A stretch of DNA of 64,000 nt from Curvibacter cyanobacteriorum (GTDB taxonomy: Bacteria; Pseudomonadota; Gammaproteobacteria; Burkholderiales; Burkholderiaceae_C). Of this stretch, positions 49,039 to 58,239 are shown one piece after another (position 1 is the stretch's first letter; each line of letters begins with the position of its first letter). The notes beneath the pieces were generated by a model. It was not told where the DNA came from and made no database searches. It saw only the letters and a list, made by a program, of their open reading frames with translations. Location of the stretch: assembly GCF_028649475.1 (NCBI RefSeq), contig NZ_JAQSIP010000003.1, forward strand, positions 124,001 through 188,000. The letters are read 5' to 3'. The position numbers were made by a program, and so were the translations under genes.

Positions 49039-49106
49039 TCGCTGCCGGGCAGCGAGGTCCGGCCGAGGGACTGACAAAGACCTGACGCGACCGGACTTTA
49101 CTTTTG

Positions 49107-49133
49107 AAAGGGCTGCCTTGGGGCAGCCCTTTT
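49107..49133 (+). terminator. Intrinsic terminator after HU gene
   Basis: A hairpin AAAGGGCTGCC / GGCAGCCCTTT with loop TTGG, followed by T residues, about 70 bp after the HU stop. Confidence 0.92.
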
Positions 49134-49253
49134 GTCATCATGCGGGGTGAATCCGCGTCTGCCGATGGCCTGGCCCGGCGGGGTGCGGAAGTGGCATTCG
49201 TTCATTCGGCATGGGGGCTGCTGTGGCCCCACCGACCCAACAAGGACCGTCTC

Positions 49254-50414
49254 GTGAGTCAAACACCGGGAACCAGACTGAAGCTGGACCATGAGCACAT
49301 CGCTTTGGTGCTGCAAGGCGGAGGCGCCTTGGGGGCCTACCAGGCCGGCGTCTTTGAAGCCATTGCCGAGTTGCCCCACGAGCCGCATTGGGTGGCGGGC
49401 ATCTCGATCGGGGCCATCAACGCCGCGCTGATCGTCGGCAACCCACCCGAGCGCCGCGTGGCCCGTTTGCGGGCCTTTTGGGAGCGGGTGTCCTCGCATG
49501 TGAGCACGGTGTTCCCCTGGATGGATCCGCAGCGTGCGGCTTTTCACCAGTTCAGTGCCGCGGTTTCGGCGACCGTGGGGGTCAACGGTTTTTACGCCCC
49601 CCGTCTGTGGCCACCGGCCTGGCAGTGGCCCGGCAGCGACGGGGCCCTGAGTTATTACGACACCGCGCCGCTGCGGCAGACGCTGGAGGCGCTGATCGAC
49701 TTCGACTTGATCAACCAGGGCGGCATTCGCCTGTCGGTTGGGGCGGTGAATGTGCGCACGGGCAACTCGGTGTACTTCGACAACCGGCAGCAGCGCATCG
49801 GGCCCGAGCACATCATGGCCAGCGGGGCTTTGCCACCCGCCTTCGCGCCGGTGGTGATCGATGGCGAGGCCTATTGGGATGGCGGCATTGTCTCCAACAC
49901 CCCGCTGCAGTACGTGCTGGACCAGCGCGGACCGGGGCGCCTGCTGGTGGCGCAGGTGGACCTGTTCAGCGCGCGTGGTGCCCTGCCACAGACGCTGGGC
50001 GAGGCCTTGTCGCGGCAGAAAGACATCATGTATTCCAGCCGCACCCGCTTCAACACTGACCAGGCGGCCCAGTTGCAGCGCGACCGGCAGCTGATCCACA
50101 GCCTGCTCCAGCGCCTGCCCGAAGCGGTGCGTCAGGAGCCCGAGGTGCAGCAACTGGCGGCGCGCTGCCAGCAAAGCCATGTGGACATCGTGCACCTGAT
50201 CTACCGCCAAAGCCGGTACGAGCAGGAGTCCAAGGACTACGAGTTCTCGCGCTCGACGGTGCTGGAGCACTGGGCGGCAGGTCGACGCGACATGCTCAAC
50301 ACCCTCAACCACCCCGACTGGCTCGAGCGCAGCGAGCCCGATCACGGTGTGGCGGTGTACGACCTCAACCGCGATGCCGAGGGCGTCTGGCCTGCCGCGA
50401 CGCCCCGCGCGTGA
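49254..50414 (+). CDS. Patatin-like phospholipase (DUF3734 type)
   Basis: A 386-residue serine lipase-like protein. It has the oxyanion loop QGGGALGAYQAGV (22-27 GGGALG), the nucleophile S51 in VAGISIGAINAAL and a DGG dyad motif in YWDGGIVSNTPLQYVL. The C-terminus fits the DUF3734 extension of bacterial patatins (SRQKDIMYSSRTRF onward). The start is a GTG at 49254 with AAGGA upstream. Earlier in-frame ATGs (49140, 49104) would overlap the HU terminator. Confidence 0.87.
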   Translation: MSQTPGTRLKLDHEHIALVLQGGGALGAYQAGVFEAIAELPHEPHWVAGISIGAINAALIVGNPPERRVARLRAFWERVSSHVSTVFPWMDPQRAAFHQFSAAVSATVGVNGFYAPRLWPPAWQWPGSDGALSYYDTAPLRQTLEALIDFDLINQGGIRLSVGAVNVRTGNSVYFDNRQQRIGPEHIMASGALPPAFAPVVIDGEAYWDGGIVSNTPLQYVLDQRGPGRLLVAQVDLFSARGALPQTLGEALSRQKDIMYSSRTRFNTDQAAQLQRDRQLIHSLLQRLPEAVRQEPEVQQLAARCQQSHVDIVHLIYRQSRYEQESKDYEFSRSTVLEHWAAGRRDMLNTLNHPDWLERSEPDHGVAVYDLNRDAEGVWPAATPRA

Positions 50415-50603
50415 CGGCATTTGACGGTACGGTACAGTACCGACACGGGTCGTGGTGTTGCCGCGGCCGCACGCCCACGCAGGCTTTGACCCCAGCCCGG
50501 GCGGTCACCGGTCTTGTGTGGTGAAATCGCGGACTTTGAGCCTCTTGAGCGCCGTCGCCAGGCGCCTGGCGCCGCGAGTTCGGCACCGCCTGGCTGTCAC
50601 ACC

Positions 50604-51893
50604 ATGAACCTGTTGAACCTGCAGCCCAGCACTTTGGGATTGAGTGCCGTGGTCTGGGCCCTGCTGCTGGCCATCACCACCTATGGCTTGGGCCGTGCCG
50701 CGGCCGTCAATGCCCGCGCGACCCGGGTGTGGGCGGCCACGCTGCTGTCGATGGCGGCCGCCTTTGTCTGCTGGTCGGCCGGTACCGCGGGGCGGGGCTG
50801 GATCGACTTCTTGCTGGGCAACGCCCTGGCGGTGTTGTGCAGCGTGCTGTTTCTCAACGCCATCTGGATCTTGGTGGGGCGCTCCATTCCCTGGGGCTGG
50901 TCGGTGGGCCAATTTGGGGCCGGGGTCAGTGGCGTGGGCTGGGTTTATTTTTTGGGCGCCCCCCATGGCTGGGCGGTGGTGACCATTGCCCTGGCCATCC
51001 TGGCGACGGCCATGGGCTCGATCGTGGTGTTGTTGCAGCACCGCCGCATCCGCTCCAGCGTGGCGGGCTGGACCTTGATTGGGGTGCTGCTGCTGGTCTG
51101 CGTTTTCTTTGTCGCGTCCCGCCTCGCGGTGCTGGTGTTCGGGGGCGGTGCCCTGGCCGTGCGGCCGCTGGCCGACCACCAGGTGCAGGTCATCAGCTTG
51201 TGGCTGACCCACCTGATCATTGGTGGCGCCAGCCTCGGGTTCCTCGCGGTCCTGATGCAGCAGCGGCGCGATGCGGCGTTGGCGCGCTCCCGGCTGGACC
51301 GGGTCACGGGCGTGCTCACGCAGCAGGCCTTTGCCGAGCAGGCCTTGGCTCACCTGGCGCACGCTTCGGTCTACTCGGTGCTGCGCCTGGAAGTGGATCA
51401 TTTTCAGCGCCTCAGCGAGGCCCATGGGCGCGAAGCTGGCGACGCGGTGATGCAGCAGGTGGCGACGCAGTTGTTGCGGGCTTTGCGCGATCCTGATGTG
51501 GCGTGTCGTTGGGGCGCTGACTCGTTTTGTGTCCTGCTGCCCCACTGTGATGAGACCGAGGTCCATGGCGTGGCCAGCCGGATCTGCCAGTCTGTGGCCA
51601 GCCAGGACCTGGCCTTGCCCGCGCCGGTGGGCCTGGCCTGGACGCAGGCGGCGCCGGCCTCGGTGGCTTTGTCGGCCTCGGTGGGTGTGGCCACCGCTTG
51701 GGTGCCCAGTGAGGTGGCGCTCGTCACGCGCCAGGCCTTGGACGCCTTGATCCGGCGCGCCGATGAGGCCCTGTACCTGGCCCAGTCCATGGGGCGCAAT
51801 CAGGTGCAGGTGGTGCACACCGGGGCGTTTGACGCGTCTTGGGCTGAGCCCTTGCAAGCCGCTGGGTCTGGCGCACTGCGCCGGGTGTTCTGA
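50604..51893 (+). CDS. Membrane protein with degenerate GGDEF domain (GADSF)
   Basis: A 429-residue protein with six or so TM segments (residues about 10-220) and a C-terminal GGDEF-family domain. The signature is GADSF (304-308) instead of GGDEF, so catalytic activity is unlikely. The I-site RxxD is kept (R295-DPD298), five residues upstream. It could be a c-di-GMP receptor or a scaffold. The ATG at 50604 is chosen from the predicted first TM. It is the last gene before the island. Confidence 0.85.
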   Translation: MNLLNLQPSTLGLSAVVWALLLAITTYGLGRAAAVNARATRVWAATLLSMAAAFVCWSAGTAGRGWIDFLLGNALAVLCSVLFLNAIWILVGRSIPWGWSVGQFGAGVSGVGWVYFLGAPHGWAVVTIALAILATAMGSIVVLLQHRRIRSSVAGWTLIGVLLLVCVFFVASRLAVLVFGGGALAVRPLADHQVQVISLWLTHLIIGGASLGFLAVLMQQRRDAALARSRLDRVTGVLTQQAFAEQALAHLAHASVYSVLRLEVDHFQRLSEAHGREAGDAVMQQVATQLLRALRDPDVACRWGADSFCVLLPHCDETEVHGVASRICQSVASQDLALPAPVGLAWTQAAPASVALSASVGVATAWVPSEVALVTRQALDALIRRADEALYLAQSMGRNQVQVVHTGAFDASWAEPLQAAGSGALRRVF

Positions 51894-52021
51894 CGGTTTG
51901 CCGCTGTTGGCTGAAGGCGGGGCGGTCTGGCGTTGCCTTCGACTTCAGTGGGGGGGAATCCAGGGCCTGTTTGTTTTTTGTTTGTGCGCTGGGCGTGACC
52001 TTGGCCGAGGCTGAAAAGAAC

Positions 52022-52052
52022 AAAGCCCGCATTCGTTAGAATGGCAGACTTT
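52022..52052 (-). terminator. Former terminator of the tRNA-Lys gene, left island flank
   Basis: On the minus strand AAAGTCTGC and GCGGGCTTT pair with two G-U wobbles and are followed by GTTCTTTT. This lies downstream of the tRNA remnant and resembles the native tRNA terminator left behind when the island inserted. Confidence 0.6.
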
Positions 52053-52078
52053 GCGGTGCCTTGAGGGCTTGTGATTGA

Positions 52079-52120
52079 TGGGTCCTGAGTGACTCGAACA
52101 CTCGACCTACGGATTAAGAG
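52079..52120 (-). repeat. attL: duplicated 3' part of tRNA-Lys
   Basis: A 42-bp stretch identical to 63528-63569, the 3' part of the tRNA-Lys gene (T arm, variable loop, anticodon arm part, acceptor 3' strand). Homology to the left continues imperfectly for about 40 bp. It marks the left end of an integrated element. Confidence 0.9.
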
Positions 52121-52311
52121 GCAAAGAAACGCAAATGAACAGATGATCTTCCGGTGCAGCGAGCCAACGGCGCTCGCTTCGAGCCAGGAGATGATTTTGA
52201 GTCGGAGCGTAGAGATTCGCCGGGATGCCGGCCAGGTGGTGTCGGGGGATGCCGTCACCAACATTCAAAAGTTGGTGATACCGATGCCGGCCCGAAGTCA
52301 GGGTGGTGCGC

Positions 52312-52722
52312 ATGCTTTTTTTAGGCATGTTGAGTGTTGGCTTGCTGCTGTCTGTAGTGTGCTCTGGGTGGCACCTGGCTGCTACGCGAGATGGCGGTAC
52401 CGATCCATGGCTGTGTCACTACCAAGGCGAGGCTTACTCACTGGTCAGCGTGATCAAGATGGTCGGTGAAGTGGCGAAGGCGTGCCTGTTTGGGACCGAT
52501 AGGCTGTTCTCGACGGACATGTTCTGCGACTCGCGCTCGGCCATGCCAATCACCTCGGCACATTCGACCGGCAACAGTCTTATCGGAATCGGTTTTACAC
52601 CTTGGTCCGCCGAATCCCTTTCGTCAGAAGACACCGCTCCTTTGGTCAATTCCCACGCAGCAACATACGAAGACCGGGCGGTGACCCGAAGGGTGCGTTC
52701 GCTGGTGGCGAAACAGACGTAA
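52312..52722 (+). CDS. Small secreted/membrane-anchored hypothetical protein
   Basis: A 136-residue product from the ATG at 52312 (a GTG at 52303 is also in frame). It has a hydrophobic N-terminal segment with a possible lipobox (LSVVCSG, Cys near residue 17) and a CHYQGEAYSLVSVIKM segment that resembles the short DUF1496/YnjH-type domain (C-x-Y-x4-YS). A later CDSRSAM adds a second cysteine region. It is the first ORF inside the island, and its codon use is intermediate. Weak support. Confidence 0.4.
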   Translation: MLFLGMLSVGLLLSVVCSGWHLAATRDGGTDPWLCHYQGEAYSLVSVIKMVGEVAKACLFGTDRLFSTDMFCDSRSAMPITSAHSTGNSLIGIGFTPWSAESLSSEDTAPLVNSHAATYEDRAVTRRVRSLVAKQT

Positions 52723-53008
52723 AAGCGTGCCTGAGTGTTGGGTGTCTTGGCTGGGCTGTGCCTGTTGGATAAGCTGGCCCAGACGCCGGTTGCTTGGTTT
52801 GACGACCGTGACTAGTGGCTCGCGGCGTACTGGCTGCATCTAGTGCCTTGGTGCTTGAGCCAAGCCTGTTAGCCGGGCCTATGGCCACTCCAATCGGCGC
52901 TTGCATGGACGCTTTACACTGCCAACTGCAACATGGTGGCTGTGAGGTCTGGCTCAGGGAGAGCAAGAATATTAAGCACTATGCATAGAACGATGTAAAG
53001 GAGCCGTT
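52723..53008. other. Island intergenic stretch
   Basis: About 286 bp with no gene I can support. It ends with the RBS AAGGAG upstream of the DGQHR-domain gene; the promoter of that operon is expected here, and an A+T-rich stretch near 52965-52990 is a candidate. Confidence 0.4.
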
Positions 53009-54517
53009 ATGTCAGACAAGAAAAAGATCCCAGCAATTTTTTGCAAGCAGTGGCTTGCTGATTGGAGTCAATTTTCCTTTCCTGAGGAAAATCAGCGACG
53101 CCAACCGCCAGAGAAGCTTTTAGTTTTTTCTATGTCTGCCCAGCAACTTCGCAAGTTGTCGGGTGTTTATGTTCGTAGGCGTGATGGTGCTGATGCTTCT
53201 GGCATTCAGAGACTTCATGAAAAAGACCGCTCGCAAAAGATTCGTGAATACGTCAGGAATGGGTATCCCTTTGGTGATCTATCTCAACGGCAAAAAGCTG
53301 ATCCAGATTCTGACTCGCTAAAGAAGCCTGGCTGGCTTCCAACTGCTATTGTGGTAAATTTTTTAAAGTCTGGGGATGAGCGTCGAAAAAAAGTGCTCGA
53401 TTCCTCTGATGCTTTAGACGTTGTCTCAACTGCAGGGAGTGCAGAGATTTATTTGCCAGAAGGAATCGATGAGGTGGGATGGGAGCCCAAAGGGCTACCG
53501 CCAATCGAGGTAATCGATGGTCAGCATCGTTTGTTTGCGTTTGGCGACGATTCGGACTTGCCGGACGATTTTGAATTGCCTGTCGTGGCGTTTCATGGTT
53601 TGGATATTGGATGGCAGGCATATTTATTTTGGTCTATCAATGTCTCGCCTAAGAAAATAAATCCTAGTCATGCCTACGACTTGTTCCCATTGTTGAGAAC
53701 TCAAGATTGGCTCGAAAGAGTTTCATCTGTTCACGTTTATCGAGAAGCTCGGGCGCAAGAGTTGGTGGATCTTCTTTATCGCCATGAGAGTAGTCCGTGG
53801 CGAGGTCGTGTAAACATGCTTGGCGAACGAAAGTCTGGCTGGGTGACGCAGTCTGGCTGGGTTCAGGCGGTATATAACTCCTTCTTGAGTCCCGGCGCAG
53901 GCAGAAGCCGGAAAGGACTATTTTCTGCTAATCTTTCAACAACCCAAGGTCCTCTGCGTTGGAGTCGTCCACAGCAAGCTGCTTTTTTGATCCTCTTGTG
54001 GAAAATTCTACGCGATGCTGTTTCTGAGATTAAACATGGTTGGGCTGAACCTCTTCGGACTGTCGAAGGTGGTCAATTGGATTTTGGTGATAATCATGAT
54101 TTGGCATTCTCTGGTCCGAAAACATTGTTAAATCAAGAGCAGGGTGTTCGAGGTTTTTGTCTGGTCTTGAATGATGTTCTGTTCAGGGCTTGTGCTGATT
54201 TGAAGTTGGATGAATGGATTAGTGATTCTGTCGATGTCGGTGAGACACGCTCTGAAGATGTGAGTGCATGCATCGCTGAATTAATGAAATATTCTTTCAT
54301 TGGTGAAATATCTCGCGCAGTCTCTAAAATTGCCGAATTCGATTGGCGTTCCAGTGATGCGCCAGGCTTGTCAGATCAAGAGGTACTGATGAAATCGGCA
54401 CTCCGTGGAACTGGTGGCTATAGTCGTATTCGTACTGAGTTACTTGGCTTCCTTGCTGGTGATGCAGGTGTTTTGGGGGTGACTGCCTCTCAAATTATTT
54501 CTAGCGAGAGGCTGTAA
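53009..54517 (+). CDS. DGQHR-domain protein (DndB-like superfamily)
   Basis: A 502-residue protein. The DGQHRL motif starts at residue 170 in a PIEVIDGQHRLFAFG context, followed by LPVVAFHGLDIGWQAYLFWSIN. This is the hallmark of the DGQHR superfamily, which includes DndB, the regulator of phosphorothioate DNA modification. The first 160 residues are charged and contain KNGYPFGD-like text typical of relatives. The C-terminal half is not recognised. First gene of a tight three-gene operon; 2 bp to the next gene. A+T-rich with codons unlike the core genes, a sign of transfer. It has a good RBS (AAGGAG). Confidence 0.85.
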   Translation: MSDKKKIPAIFCKQWLADWSQFSFPEENQRRQPPEKLLVFSMSAQQLRKLSGVYVRRRDGADASGIQRLHEKDRSQKIREYVRNGYPFGDLSQRQKADPDSDSLKKPGWLPTAIVVNFLKSGDERRKKVLDSSDALDVVSTAGSAEIYLPEGIDEVGWEPKGLPPIEVIDGQHRLFAFGDDSDLPDDFELPVVAFHGLDIGWQAYLFWSINVSPKKINPSHAYDLFPLLRTQDWLERVSSVHVYREARAQELVDLLYRHESSPWRGRVNMLGERKSGWVTQSGWVQAVYNSFLSPGAGRSRKGLFSANLSTTQGPLRWSRPQQAAFLILLWKILRDAVSEIKHGWAEPLRTVEGGQLDFGDNHDLAFSGPKTLLNQEQGVRGFCLVLNDVLFRACADLKLDEWISDSVDVGETRSEDVSACIAELMKYSFIGEISRAVSKIAEFDWRSSDAPGLSDQEVLMKSALRGTGGYSRIRTELLGFLAGDAGVLGVTASQIISSERL

Positions 54518-54519
54518 AT

Positions 54520-55854
54520 ATGGCAATCTCTCTGAATCCTTCTGAAGAGGCTGTTCTTCTGCAGGCGAATCGGGCAGCGGTCGTAGATGCCCTGGCGGGG
54601 ATTAATTTAACTGGAAATAATCAGTGGCTGCCGCCTGGGCATCCAGCTGCGTCAGGAATTGATAATACACATAAACCAAGTGGAAGTAACCCTATTTCAG
54701 GGCCTGATCTGGCTGTGTATTTTGCTGCAGCTGCTCCTACACACTGCGCTGATGGCTGGAGTTACTTGTCTCGGGCTCTTAATGCGTATTTGCTTGGGGA
54801 TGCGCATTCCTCGTGGCATTTTGCGTACTATGCCGAACTACGTGCTGCGCAATCTATATTGTCTGCATCAGGGTGCGGTGCATTTGATAAGTGGAACTGC
54901 GTAATAGACGCCGGAGGGGTTGTTCATTTGGCAGTTAAACAACCAACACACGTAATGGTTTGGCTGGCACTCGCTTTGTTTGCAAAATCCTCGGAAAGCA
55001 TCAGCGCCAAAATCGCTTCTGCTACTAGTGTTTTCGGGGTGCCTATACAGGAGATCGTCAATCTTGGGTTTCCTGGGAGTGGATTTTCGGCCGGATCAGC
55101 AACATGGATAAAAGAGTGGATATATGATCTTGAGACTTCATCTGCCGATAAAAGCTTTCGAAATCGCTGTAGTTACAATCCTCATTTGGTTACGCCACAC
55201 TACTCATTTATGAATGAGAGCACTGCATGGGTATCGGCGCTTTGGGATGCTCTTAGGCCAACTCCAGGCGCGGACTTCATGGAGATTGATAAATATATCA
55301 TTCGAGTTGCTTTGAGAAAGATCGCCAAAATGCAGCTTGAGGCTAGTCTTGGTCTTGGTAATTTTACGGATCTGAATGTTGAAAACGAACTAAGTCTTGC
55401 ATATGACAGAATAATTTCTGCCGAGCCAACTATCGGGAATATTTCCCGAGATTTTATTGTTGATGCAGTTGCTCCTGATCATCCATTGTTGACATATGCA
55501 AGTGATCCTAATCCTGCGCCTAGCACGCCGCGGCCGGCTTTGGCCCGAGCGACACTCCTGCTGCGGATCGCGACTGGAATGACAAAGAATCTTCTTCATG
55601 ACGCCGGAAAAGACACAGAGTTGGAATTCTGGTTGAATGATTTAGCGAACAAGCAAGGTTTAGTTTCCGGCGCTGATGGCGTGCCGAATCCAAGATCGGA
55701 TTATTACGAGGATTGCGCGATTGCTGTTCAGGATATGAATAATGTAATCGAGAGGGGTAATGCCGGGCTTGCTGATTTGATTAATAATGTTAGAATAAAG
55801 CCACATTTGCTTGCGCAAGCCGAGCGCGTTGTTCAGTGGAGTTTTGTCTCGTGA
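54520..55854 (+). CDS. Unknown protein of the DGQHR-methyltransferase operon
   Basis: A 444-residue protein that I cannot assign. The segment HSSWHFAYYAELRAAQSIL (about residues 95-113) recalls YaaC/HEPN-like helical proteins, and an R-x5-H motif (R216-H222, in FRNRCSYNPH) fits the HEPN RNase pattern. Both are weak hints only. No signal peptide or clear TM. It starts 2 bp after the DGQHR gene and overlaps the methyltransferase gene by 4 bp, so it should act with them. A+T-rich codons. Confidence 0.75.
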   Translation: MAISLNPSEEAVLLQANRAAVVDALAGINLTGNNQWLPPGHPAASGIDNTHKPSGSNPISGPDLAVYFAAAAPTHCADGWSYLSRALNAYLLGDAHSSWHFAYYAELRAAQSILSASGCGAFDKWNCVIDAGGVVHLAVKQPTHVMVWLALALFAKSSESISAKIASATSVFGVPIQEIVNLGFPGSGFSAGSATWIKEWIYDLETSSADKSFRNRCSYNPHLVTPHYSFMNESTAWVSALWDALRPTPGADFMEIDKYIIRVALRKIAKMQLEASLGLGNFTDLNVENELSLAYDRIISAEPTIGNISRDFIVDAVAPDHPLLTYASDPNPAPSTPRPALARATLLLRIATGMTKNLLHDAGKDTELEFWLNDLANKQGLVSGADGVPNPRSDYYEDCAIAVQDMNNVIERGNAGLADLINNVRIKPHLLAQAERVVQWSFVS

Positions 55855-56990
55855 AATATATGGGGTCCAAGCGGTCGATGCTTCGCAATGGCCTGGGTTT
55901 GATGCTTGATACGCTGGTGCCCCAAAAGACAGGGTTCTACGATCTTTTTTGTGGCAGTGCCTCTGTAGCAGGTCACGTGGCTCAGAAGTACAGCATTCCT
56001 GTATTTGCGGGTGACTTGCAAAAATATGCCGTAGTCATGGCCGCGTCACAGGTCGAGCAGGTTGGGGCTTTTGATGCTGCCGCGGTGTGGTGTCAATGGA
56101 TTAATCGGCGCAATGTGTGGCTCTTGGGTAAGCTTGACCAATTGGCCCCGCCACCTCAGCTTCCTGGGCTTGATGAAGAGCTGGGCAAATGGCGGGTTGC
56201 GGTTGAGCAATCTCGCGCTTATTGCGCACAGCTGCCAGAGTGCTTCCCGATCGCTAGGGCCTATGGGGGCTACTACTTCAGTCCTGCGCAAGCCTTGGCG
56301 ATCGACGCACTTCGGTCAAGCTTGCCAGACAAACACGATACGCCAGCCTTGGCAGCTTTGATTGATGCAGCCAGCTCGTGTTCAGCTTCGCCTGGGCATA
56401 CTGCGCAGCCTTTTAGCACTAAAGATTCTGCTTTGCCTCACCTCGCTGCTGCATGGAATCGGGATGTTTCAGACAATACCAACGTCACTTTGCAGCGCTT
56501 AGCGCTTTGCAAAGCCAAGGTGAAGGGGCAAGCCTACCAAAAGGATGCTTTGGCATTGACTGAATTCTTGACAGAGCGAGATTTGGCCTTTGTTGATCCA
56601 CCCTATTCGGAGGTTCAATACAGCCGTTTTTATCATGTATTGGAAGCAATTGCATTGGGTACAGTTGGGCCGGTTACTGGGATCGGTCGGTATCCAGATT
56701 TGAGTGAGCGCCCTCAGTCGTTGTTTTCACTAATTACCCAGTCGGCTGAAGCATTTGATGCATTAATGCTTAGCATAGCTGCAGTTGGTGCTGAAGCGAT
56801 CGTGACATTTCCGTCTGGAGATGCATCAAATGGCTTGTCTGGTGAGTTGGTCGAGGCGATTTCCGACCAATACTTCAACGTGAAAACGAAGAAAATAGCT
56901 TCTCTGTTTAGTACTCTGGGCGGCAACGCAGTAACGAGAACTGCACGTAAGTCAGCGACTGAACTCGTTTTGCATTTAGCGCCAAAGTGA
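55851..56990 (+). CDS. D12-class DNA adenine N6-methyltransferase
   Basis: A 379-residue methyltransferase. It starts at a GTG overlapping the previous stop as GTGA, giving the canonical MKYMGSKRSML start of D12-class enzymes. The SAM motif is YDLFCGSASVAGHVA (about residues 28-42), and the catalytic motif is DPPY (D249-Y252) in LAFVDPPYSEVQYSR. A long insert between them holds the target recognition region. No cognate restriction endonuclease is adjacent. It could mark self DNA for the operon or be a stand-alone modifier. Confidence 0.88.
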   Translation: MKYMGSKRSMLRNGLGLMLDTLVPQKTGFYDLFCGSASVAGHVAQKYSIPVFAGDLQKYAVVMAASQVEQVGAFDAAAVWCQWINRRNVWLLGKLDQLAPPPQLPGLDEELGKWRVAVEQSRAYCAQLPECFPIARAYGGYYFSPAQALAIDALRSSLPDKHDTPALAALIDAASSCSASPGHTAQPFSTKDSALPHLAAAWNRDVSDNTNVTLQRLALCKAKVKGQAYQKDALALTEFLTERDLAFVDPPYSEVQYSRFYHVLEAIALGTVGPVTGIGRYPDLSERPQSLFSLITQSAEAFDALMLSIAAVGAEAIVTFPSGDASNGLSGELVEAISDQYFNVKTKKIASLFSTLGGNAVTRTARKSATELVLHLAPK

Positions 56991-57060
56991 GCATGGCCTT
57001 GTCTGCGCTTTGGTGACCAACTCTGGTCAAGAGGGCGCTTGTTGGGCTGCTGCCGGTTCA

Positions 57061-57297
57061 GTGGACACCAACCTAAGCTTCTTGAGCTTTCTCGAACTGT
57101 ATCGGACTGACGTAGCCCAGCGTCGAATGACGCCGCCTGGGGTTGTAGAAGCGCTCGATGTAATCGAACACATCCGCCCGGGCCTGCTCTCGGCTGCGGT
57201 AGACCTTCCTGGCAATTCGTTCCGTCTTCATTGAACTGAAGAAGCTCTCCATTGCCGAGTTGGCCCACACCTCGCCCGCACGACTCATGCTGTGGAA
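57061..57297 (-). pseudogene. IS3 family transposase OrfB, C-terminal fragment 1
   Basis: The last 74 codons of an IS3-family OrfB remain (SRAGEVWANSAMESFFSSMKT, DYIERFYNPRRRHSTLGYVSP). They include the final catalytic Glu of the DDE triad. The stop is at 57073 and a terminal-repeat-like end lies near 57061. The N-terminal part is missing; the fragment abuts another IS3 remnant near 57298. Confidence 0.8.
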
Positions 57298-57308
57298 TTG
57301 CCCCCGTA

Positions 57309-57458
57309 TGACCGGACACGGTCTATTCGCAATTGAGCGCCTGGCCGTTTGACTGGCCCAGGCGCTGACGATGTTGCCTGAATTCACGCGGTGAGCGCAT
57401 CTTCAAGCCCGAATGGGGATGAACCTCATTGAAGTGCTCGAACGCCGCTGGCAACTGG
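57309..57458 (-). pseudogene. IS3 family transposase OrfB, C-terminal fragment 2
   Basis: On the minus strand codons spell QLPAAFEHFNEVHPHSGLKM and then RSPREFRQHRQ, ending at a TAG (57323-57325). It is a different IS3-type OrfB tail; the end sequence TGACCGGACACGG begins at 57309. It is cut on the right by the IS element that starts at 57459. Confidence 0.75.
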
Positions 57459-57486
57459 TGTATTGACCCAGCACTTTCTGCACAGG

Positions 57487-57600
57487 TCAAGCCGCTAACG
57501 CATAAGCCTCAGCGGGGGTTTTCATTTTCAGCGCCTGGTGAGGGCGCCGATGGTTGTACCAACTGATCCAGTCAGCAATCACTCGGCTGGCGTCGGTGCG
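57487..57600 (-). pseudogene. Element A transposase OrfB, C-terminal part
   Basis: Minus-strand codons read TDASRVIADWISWYNHRRPH and then QALKMKTPAEAYALAA, ending with the stop at 57487-57489. This is the tail of the OrfB whose N-terminus is at 60477-60633. Confidence 0.75.
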
Positions 57601-58239
57601 TGTCAAGGTAGTTGTCGCCTAATTCATGCGCGCCGAGGCGCTTTATCCAGTGCTGGTGCCGTCGTGCTGATAGCTTCTGAGTCCCTCTCCGGATTGAGCT
57701 TGACCACCGCAATGTGATCCCAGTTTCGGGTGTGTCTCGCCCACCTAGCCGGATGGCATTGGCGGGCCTGCTGGTACAGCTCATCGCGGCGTTTCAATAT
57801 CTCCACGTCCTGCCCACTGTGGCGCTGCGCTGGCGTCACGTATCGAATCCCGCTGTGGCGGTGCTCCAGGTTGTACCAATGCACGAACCTCGCAGCCCAG
57901 GCCCGCGCGTCCCTCAGCTCCGCAAACCCGCTCTTGGGGTATTCGGGGCGGTATTTGGCCGTTCTGAACAGCGCCTCCACAAACGCGTTGTCGTCGCTCA
58001 CCCGGGGCCGCGAGTAAGAGGGTTTGACCCCCAGCCAGTGCAGCATGGCCAGCACCGTTGTGGCTTTCAGCGTGGCGCCGTTGTCGCCGTGCAGCACGGG
58101 CTTGCTGTCTTTGGCGGCAATCCCTTCGGCCAAGGCCGTGCGCTGCACCAGGCGAGCCGCGTGGTCCGAATCATCTTCGGCGTGAACCTCCCAGCCCACC
58201 ACCTTGCGGCTGTACAGGTCCACGATCAGGTACAGGTAA
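57594..58239. repeat. 646-bp tandem direct repeat, copy 1
   Basis: Nearly identical to 58240-58885, offset by exactly 646 bp, with about half a dozen base differences (e.g. at 57793-57804 and 58180-58200). It covers the end of IS3 element B and the last part of its OrfB. Confidence 0.9.
57624..58239 (-). pseudogene. Duplicated C-terminal part of element B OrfB
   Basis: A copy of about the last 205 codons of the OrfB at 58270-59370, from YLYLIVDLYSRKVVGWEVHA to the stop. It is out of context at its 5' end, where the repeat junction replaces the N-terminal part. Confidence 0.85.

Noticed and set aside
52079-52120. Second tRNA-Lys gene
   Set aside because: Only the 3' part is present; the 5' acceptor strand and D arm are missing, so it is an attachment-site remnant.
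52089-52469. Plus-strand ORF running from the tRNA remnant
   Set aside because: It starts inside the attL repeat and overlaps the better-supported secreted protein ORF in another frame; no protein-like pattern is seen.
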